DNA from: Dactylellina haptotyla
Lineage: Eukaryota; Ascomycota; Orbiliomycetes; Orbiliales; Orbiliaceae
Assembly: GCA_031310005.1 (NCBI GenBank)
Contig: CM062379.1
Location: 4,712,001-4,776,000 of the forward strand
DNA length: 64,000 nt
Reading direction: 5' to 3'
The translations under genes were made by a program, and so were the position numbers. Shown piece after piece: positions 59,900 through 64,000 of the stretch; positions within the stretch are counted from its first letter, which is position 1, and the number at the start of each line of letters is the position of its first letter. The notes beneath the pieces were generated by a model that ran no database searches, was not told the DNA's origin, and saw only the letters and a program-made list of their open reading frames with translations.

Positions 59900-62372
59900 A
59901 TGTTGAGTGGTCTCGAACGGAGGCATACTGATTCTTCTGTTCCTCAGAAACGCCAATCATCCACAATGCCGGATTTCTCGCAGCCTGTCGCCATAGCCCA
60001 GTATCAAAATCTCCAACTTCACCAACAACCTCCTCCTCCCTCAGCAGATAATTATGATGAGGATGAAAGTGGAGCCTACAGATACCCTGGTTCGGGAATC
60101 GGCGTGCTGCCTACTGGGCTGCCAACTAACGGGATGGGATTTCCCTCGCTCCCCTTAAGATCCAACTCACACCCTGGAATCCCAAACACCTCGGAGTACC
60201 TTATATCGCCACAGGGCATCCAACAACCATCTCTATTCCCGCAATCCGCACCTCTACCGCCTAGCCAAACGATACCCTCATCGATTTACACAGAAGGTGG
60301 CGATGTAATGCAAGGCGGCGTGAAAGTCGAAACATCCCCCCCTCCTCCCGGGTCACAATCTGGCAACCAACCGTATTTGCGAGTTGCAAGATTTGTTGGC
60401 CCTCCTCCTGTTCCTTTAGCTTGTACGGAGTGCCGAAGTCGGCATCTTAAATGTGATGCTGGAACACCTAGCTGCTCGAGGTGTGTGACCGACGGCCGAG
60501 ATTGTTTGTACGTGAAGAGTCGAAGAGGATGGAAGGGAAGCAGAAGACGATCAGCGCAGAACCGGGCAGGAAGTGTTAGCGGCGGAGAAGGCGGCTTTGG
60601 GGTTATGAGTGATGGCGGTGGTAATGGTACAATATCCCATCTTTCTCACATCATCAACCCCTCAATTCGACGCTCTATTTGCTTTTTCTCGAGTCTAGAG
60701 AGCGGAACGTGTTGGGAATTCTAGGTATCAAATACTAACACTAAGTTTACGATGTCTAGAACGAGGGTCAACGTCGAGAGCCTCCTCGCAGACACGACAG
60801 GCCTCCGTTTCCACTGCTTCAACTGCGACGGTTTCTCCCACAAGCTCTCCTCCACTGTCGCGGAGTGCAGCCAGCACCACCGGACCGCCAGCCCCGAGCG
60901 CTTTAGAGAATGTTAGAAATCACTACAGGGGATCTACTAATTTCGCATCTATACATGACCACATACCGCCCCAACCGACGGCAAACTTGATCCAACTGTA
61001 CTATGCATATTTTCATTCTGCTCATCCCTTCATTTTACCTCCGGCGTATCTTATCAAGACCGCCGCGGCCAAACTCACTCAGCTGCTACCGGTGATGAGA
61101 TTTATTGGATCATTCTACGCACCATCTGCTCCCCACCAATCTTTTAGAGATGCGGCCGACTTCACCCTTTTCCAACAAAATGCCCCGCGGAATTCCTTCA
61201 CCGTACAAGCAATGCTGTTGTTCGCGATTGGATTGCACGCGGATAACTTACAAGAACGAAGCGGCCAGGTCAAGGATATCGCAATCGATATGGCCTTGGA
61301 GCTTGGGATGAACCTGGAAGGGTTCGCGGAGGCGGCTGGTGAAGGCGACCCAGTTATTGAAGAGAGCTGGCGGCGGACATGGTGGGAACTTTACTTCTTG
61401 GACGGTATTTTCGCCGGTGTTCACCAGAGAGACTGCTTCAGGTTATGGAGCGTGGAGTGCACCGTTCCCCTTCCATGCGAAGAATCTGAGTATCTCACAA
61501 GTCGAATACCGTCAACGAGATCTCTAGTTGATTTCGACGAGCGATATTTCTCAGAAGACACTCGGCCATTCTCATCATATGCGTACAGAGTCGAAGCCGT
61601 GCGAATTCTAGGGCAAGTCCTTGCTTGCGGTGGCAGTGAGAATCCGGACGACCCGAGAGTGGATTCTGCAGACACCAGCTTGGTTAACTGGATGCTGCAT
61701 TTGCCAGCGAACAAAAAGGAGCTGGTTGATAAGGACGGGAAAGTCGATGAGATGCTGTTCCAAGCACACATGGTGATTAACGCGTAAGTCTTAGCCCATA
61801 GCTGATATTGATTGACGCGGCAACTCACAAATCGTTCTATTTCCAGTGCTTCGATATATCTTCATAGACCGAAATCGCATCTTGCCATATCCCTTGTTCC
61901 CGACGAAACTTCTTGCACACCGCCAACTCAGTGGACGACAACTTCTAAACCCGTGGCTTTCCACACCACGAAAGCTATTCGAGCAGCGGACGCAATATCA
62001 AAACTTGTGACACTACCAACACCGCTCATAAAACATACACCATTCTTCACATGCATAATAACTTTAAGTGCGATAGTCCATCTGTCGGCTTGCTCATGGC
62101 TTCTTTATGGTGAAGAAGGTTTCATGGCGAAAGAGCGAATAAGGTTGAGCGTCGGAGCTCTGAAAACCCTCGAAGATATATGGCATGTTGCAGGATGCGT
62201 TTTAATGCAAGTGAAAGTAGTATCACGAGAAGTGTTTGCACTACCACGGCCAGAAGGCGCGAGAGGTGGTGGTATTCTGACCGAGGAAGAATTCGCGAAA
62301 CTAATCGATGAGGAGCAAGGAGTTGAATTGATCGAGGGCGGCGAAATGCCGTTACAATGGGACGGGCAGTAG
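59900..62372 (+). CDS. Zn2Cys6 transcription factor with fungal-specific regulatory domain
   Basis: Predicted nuclear DNA-binding regulator. The model is 758 residues from exons 59900-60626, 60760-61783 and 61847-62372. The first 165 residues are Pro/Gln/Ser-rich. The zinc cluster lies near residues 174-203 (ACTECRSRHLKCDAG, then SCSRCVTDGRDCLYV; spacing C-x2-C-x6-C-x6-C-x2-C-x6-C) and is followed by a basic patch (RRGWKGSRRR). No coiled coil is obvious after it. The middle-homology region shows LIQLYYAYFHSAHPFILPP, AMLLFAIGLHADNLQERSGQ, DIAIDMALELGMN and RRTWWELYFLDG. The first start codon is used; MPDFSQP, 22 residues on, is an alternative. It is convergent with the aminotransferase and there is no evidence of which genes it controls. 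Confidence 0.9.
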
Positions 62373-62910
62373 ATTTGTAGGGAGGAATTCGGAGCGTTAG
62401 AGTGCTTAGAAGGAGATATAGTCTTATTTCTTTACGAAAAGGGCGGTCGGAGAAAACAGTCACTACTGCTTGCGGCATTTAGAAACGAGTTTCTGCTGAC
62501 ATCTTGCATAATGATTATTATATGGGTAAAGAAAAGAATACCTAAACTAAAAGGAATTTATAGCTCTTTCTTTTTTGGCTAATATACCATGCATGCTTTT
62601 ATTCTATATTTTTGTCATATTTTTTTGTCCCCTTGTACTGTTAATCGATACCGCGTACCTGGCGATGGGGCGTACCATGGTCTATACGAGCGAGGTTCTT
62701 TGTCAGAGCCGAACGATTTAATTTAAAGGTTACTTTACCGTACCCTGGTTAGCATTAGTATCCTTAAATACAATATATAGAATAGACTACGACTAGCATG
62801 AAAATATATCCTTATGTTCACAAACAACCCCTATAAACCCATTGCCTAAAGGTATCGTACAGCAAAAAAATAACTAAATCTATCAAATTCGTAAAAGCAT
62901 GCCTAAGCGT
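62373..62910. other. Convergent 3' flank, nothing recognised
   Basis: A 0.54 kb AT-rich stretch between the stop codons of two convergent genes. It is likely to be the overlapping or abutting 3' untranslated regions. Confidence 0.6.
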
Positions 62911-64000
62911 TTAGCAAAATTGCGGGCTCGGCACATCCGCCTGCTCCTCGGTCTTCAGACCAGCAACTTCGGGATCTGGCTGTCGCGGAAACTCCGTCAA
63001 CTCAAAGAACTCCTTAATTCCTTTTCCAAAATTCCCACTTCCTCTCTTCAATTCCTCAATGTCCACAGCTGCAAAACACAGTCTGAGATATTTCCAGGCT
63101 TCGCGGTCAGATAGCTCATCTGTCGCACCGAAAATCTCCCCAGGAGCCACCAAACACGAATACTCAGGTTTGGCCAGGTAATTCCACAGGGCCTCCATAA
63201 TCTCCTTGCCGTTTGTTCCATCGTAAAGCCTATGGATTTCGAAATAGACTCTAACCCAAAAGAACATGCCGCCCATAGGTCGTTCGAACTCGTAAAGTTC
63301 TTTCACGGCTTTATGGACGAGACTGTACTTCTCGCCCTCGATCAGGTTGCCATCGTCATCCCTCATTCGAACATTCTTCACATTGATTATCGTCACCGTT
63401 CTGTATTCTTCGAGAGCAGCGCACATGAAGTTCATGCGTTGCTCGTATTCGTGACGGAGAAGGTTGAGCCAGGTGATCCAGCCGGACATTCCCCAGGTGT
63501 TCACGAGGAGCTTGCCGACGAGGGCTTGGATGGCACCGGAGGGCATTTGGGTGCTCAATTCTGTCACACGCAATATCCGCTCGATGAATTTGGGGTGACC
63601 GACCCTATAATAATAATTTGTTAGCAAGTAGCACTAAAAGGTTGTAACGAGAAGTAAATTTCTTACACCCATCCGAGTCGTGTCCCTGGTGCCATAGTTT
63701 TAGAGAACGTATCGAACCGCAGAACTCGGCCGTCGGTATCGAGTGTCAGATATGACGGTGTTAATGTGGAAAGGAATTTTTGGTTATCTGGCAATTCTGA
63801 AAAGATATCATACTGGAGGAACCAGTAGGGATCGTCTTCAAGAATGATAATGTCGTATTTCTGGCAGAGGGCGTATATTTGCTTTCGTCGTTCGAGGCCG
63901 AGAACTCCAGATGTAGGGTTTTGGCCCATACTATACAACAATGTAAGCGAGGTTCGTAGACCACTAGGGTTGTAGATACCAAAAACATACGTTACTGTGT
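62911..64000 (-). CDS. PLP-dependent class I/II aminotransferase (aromatic/Aro8-like), N-terminus beyond window
   Basis: Transfers amino groups between an amino acid and a 2-oxo acid using pyridoxal phosphate. The architecture resembles fungal aromatic or 2-aminoadipate aminotransferases. Visible exons are 64000-63991 (end only), 63930-63667 and 63604-62911. GQNPTSGVLGLERRKQIY and IIILEDDPYWFLQYD form the cofactor-binding middle; the Asp of LEDDPYW contacts the pyridine nitrogen. The Schiff-base lysine lies in DTFSKTMAPGTRLGW. Downstream are STQMPSGAIQALVGKLL and a C-terminal domain with RPMGGMFFWVRV and LRLCFAA. The splice inside GWVV is phase 2. The substrate cannot be set from the sequence. 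The N-terminal third lies outside the window. Confidence 0.88.

Noticed and set aside
62373-64000. Regulator and aminotransferase as a two-gene metabolic cluster
   Set aside because: Only two adjacent convergent genes are visible, with no backbone enzyme or transporter in the window, so a cluster claim is unsupported.

Overview
The window is genomic DNA from a filamentous ascomycete (Pezizomycotina; Leotiomycetes is a guess and not tested). The reasons are many short GT-AG introns of about 55-220 bp, often with a CTAAC-type branch site; Zn2Cys6 transcription factors; a secreted LysM protein; a fungal-type cytosolic beta-mannosidase; and orthologues of yeast housekeeping genes with typical mould architectures. 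There are no operons. Coding models were built by joining exons by eye, and each multi-exon model keeps one continuous frame across its splices. I recognised no tRNA, rRNA, CRISPR array or intact mobile element.

Layout. 0-3.5 kb: a minus-strand Gal4-type regulator that runs off the left edge. 6.4-9.5 kb: GH2 beta-mannosidase (-). 10.4-11.7 kb: PIG-P/Gpi19 (+). 12.5-13.6 kb: an unrecognised three-exon gene (+). 14.2-17.5 kb: phosducin-like protein (+) convergent with the rRNA methyltransferase NOP2 (-). 19.4-22.2 kb: a MINDY deubiquitinase with a CaaX end (+). 23.4-25.9 kb: a secreted double-LysM protein fused to a large unknown C-terminal region (+), convergent with TRM6 (26.2-28.5 kb, -). 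29.1-31.1 kb: an RRM+R3H protein of the Pin4/Cip type (-). 31.1-36.9 kb: a long gene-free gap. 36.9-37.9 kb: histone H2A.Z (-). 39.4-40.2 kb: cofilin (-), divergent from HSP60 (41.8-43.7 kb, +). 44.4-47.1 kb: GET5/MDY2 (+) convergent with the spliceosomal cyclophilin CWC27 (-). 47.1-54.5 kb: a gene-poor stretch with a decayed coding remnant, small tandem repeats and a likely leader intron. 54.5-55.7 kb: an unrecognised coiled-coil gene (+). 59.9-62.4 kb: a second Zn2Cys6 regulator (+), convergent with a PLP-dependent aminotransferase that runs off the right edge.

Most genes are unrelated housekeeping functions: protein folding and targeting (HSP60, phosducin-like, GET5), RNA work (NOP2, TRM6, CWC27, Pin4-like), actin turnover (cofilin), chromatin (H2A.Z), GPI anchors (Gpi19) and ubiquitin (MINDY). 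No co-regulated pathway or gene cluster is evident. The strongest candidate for something new is the LysM gene. Its C-terminal half matches no family I know, and its first intron, if retained, would give a short secreted LysM-only protein. The rest of Part 2 is mostly splice-structure oddities, two orphan genes and long non-coding gaps.
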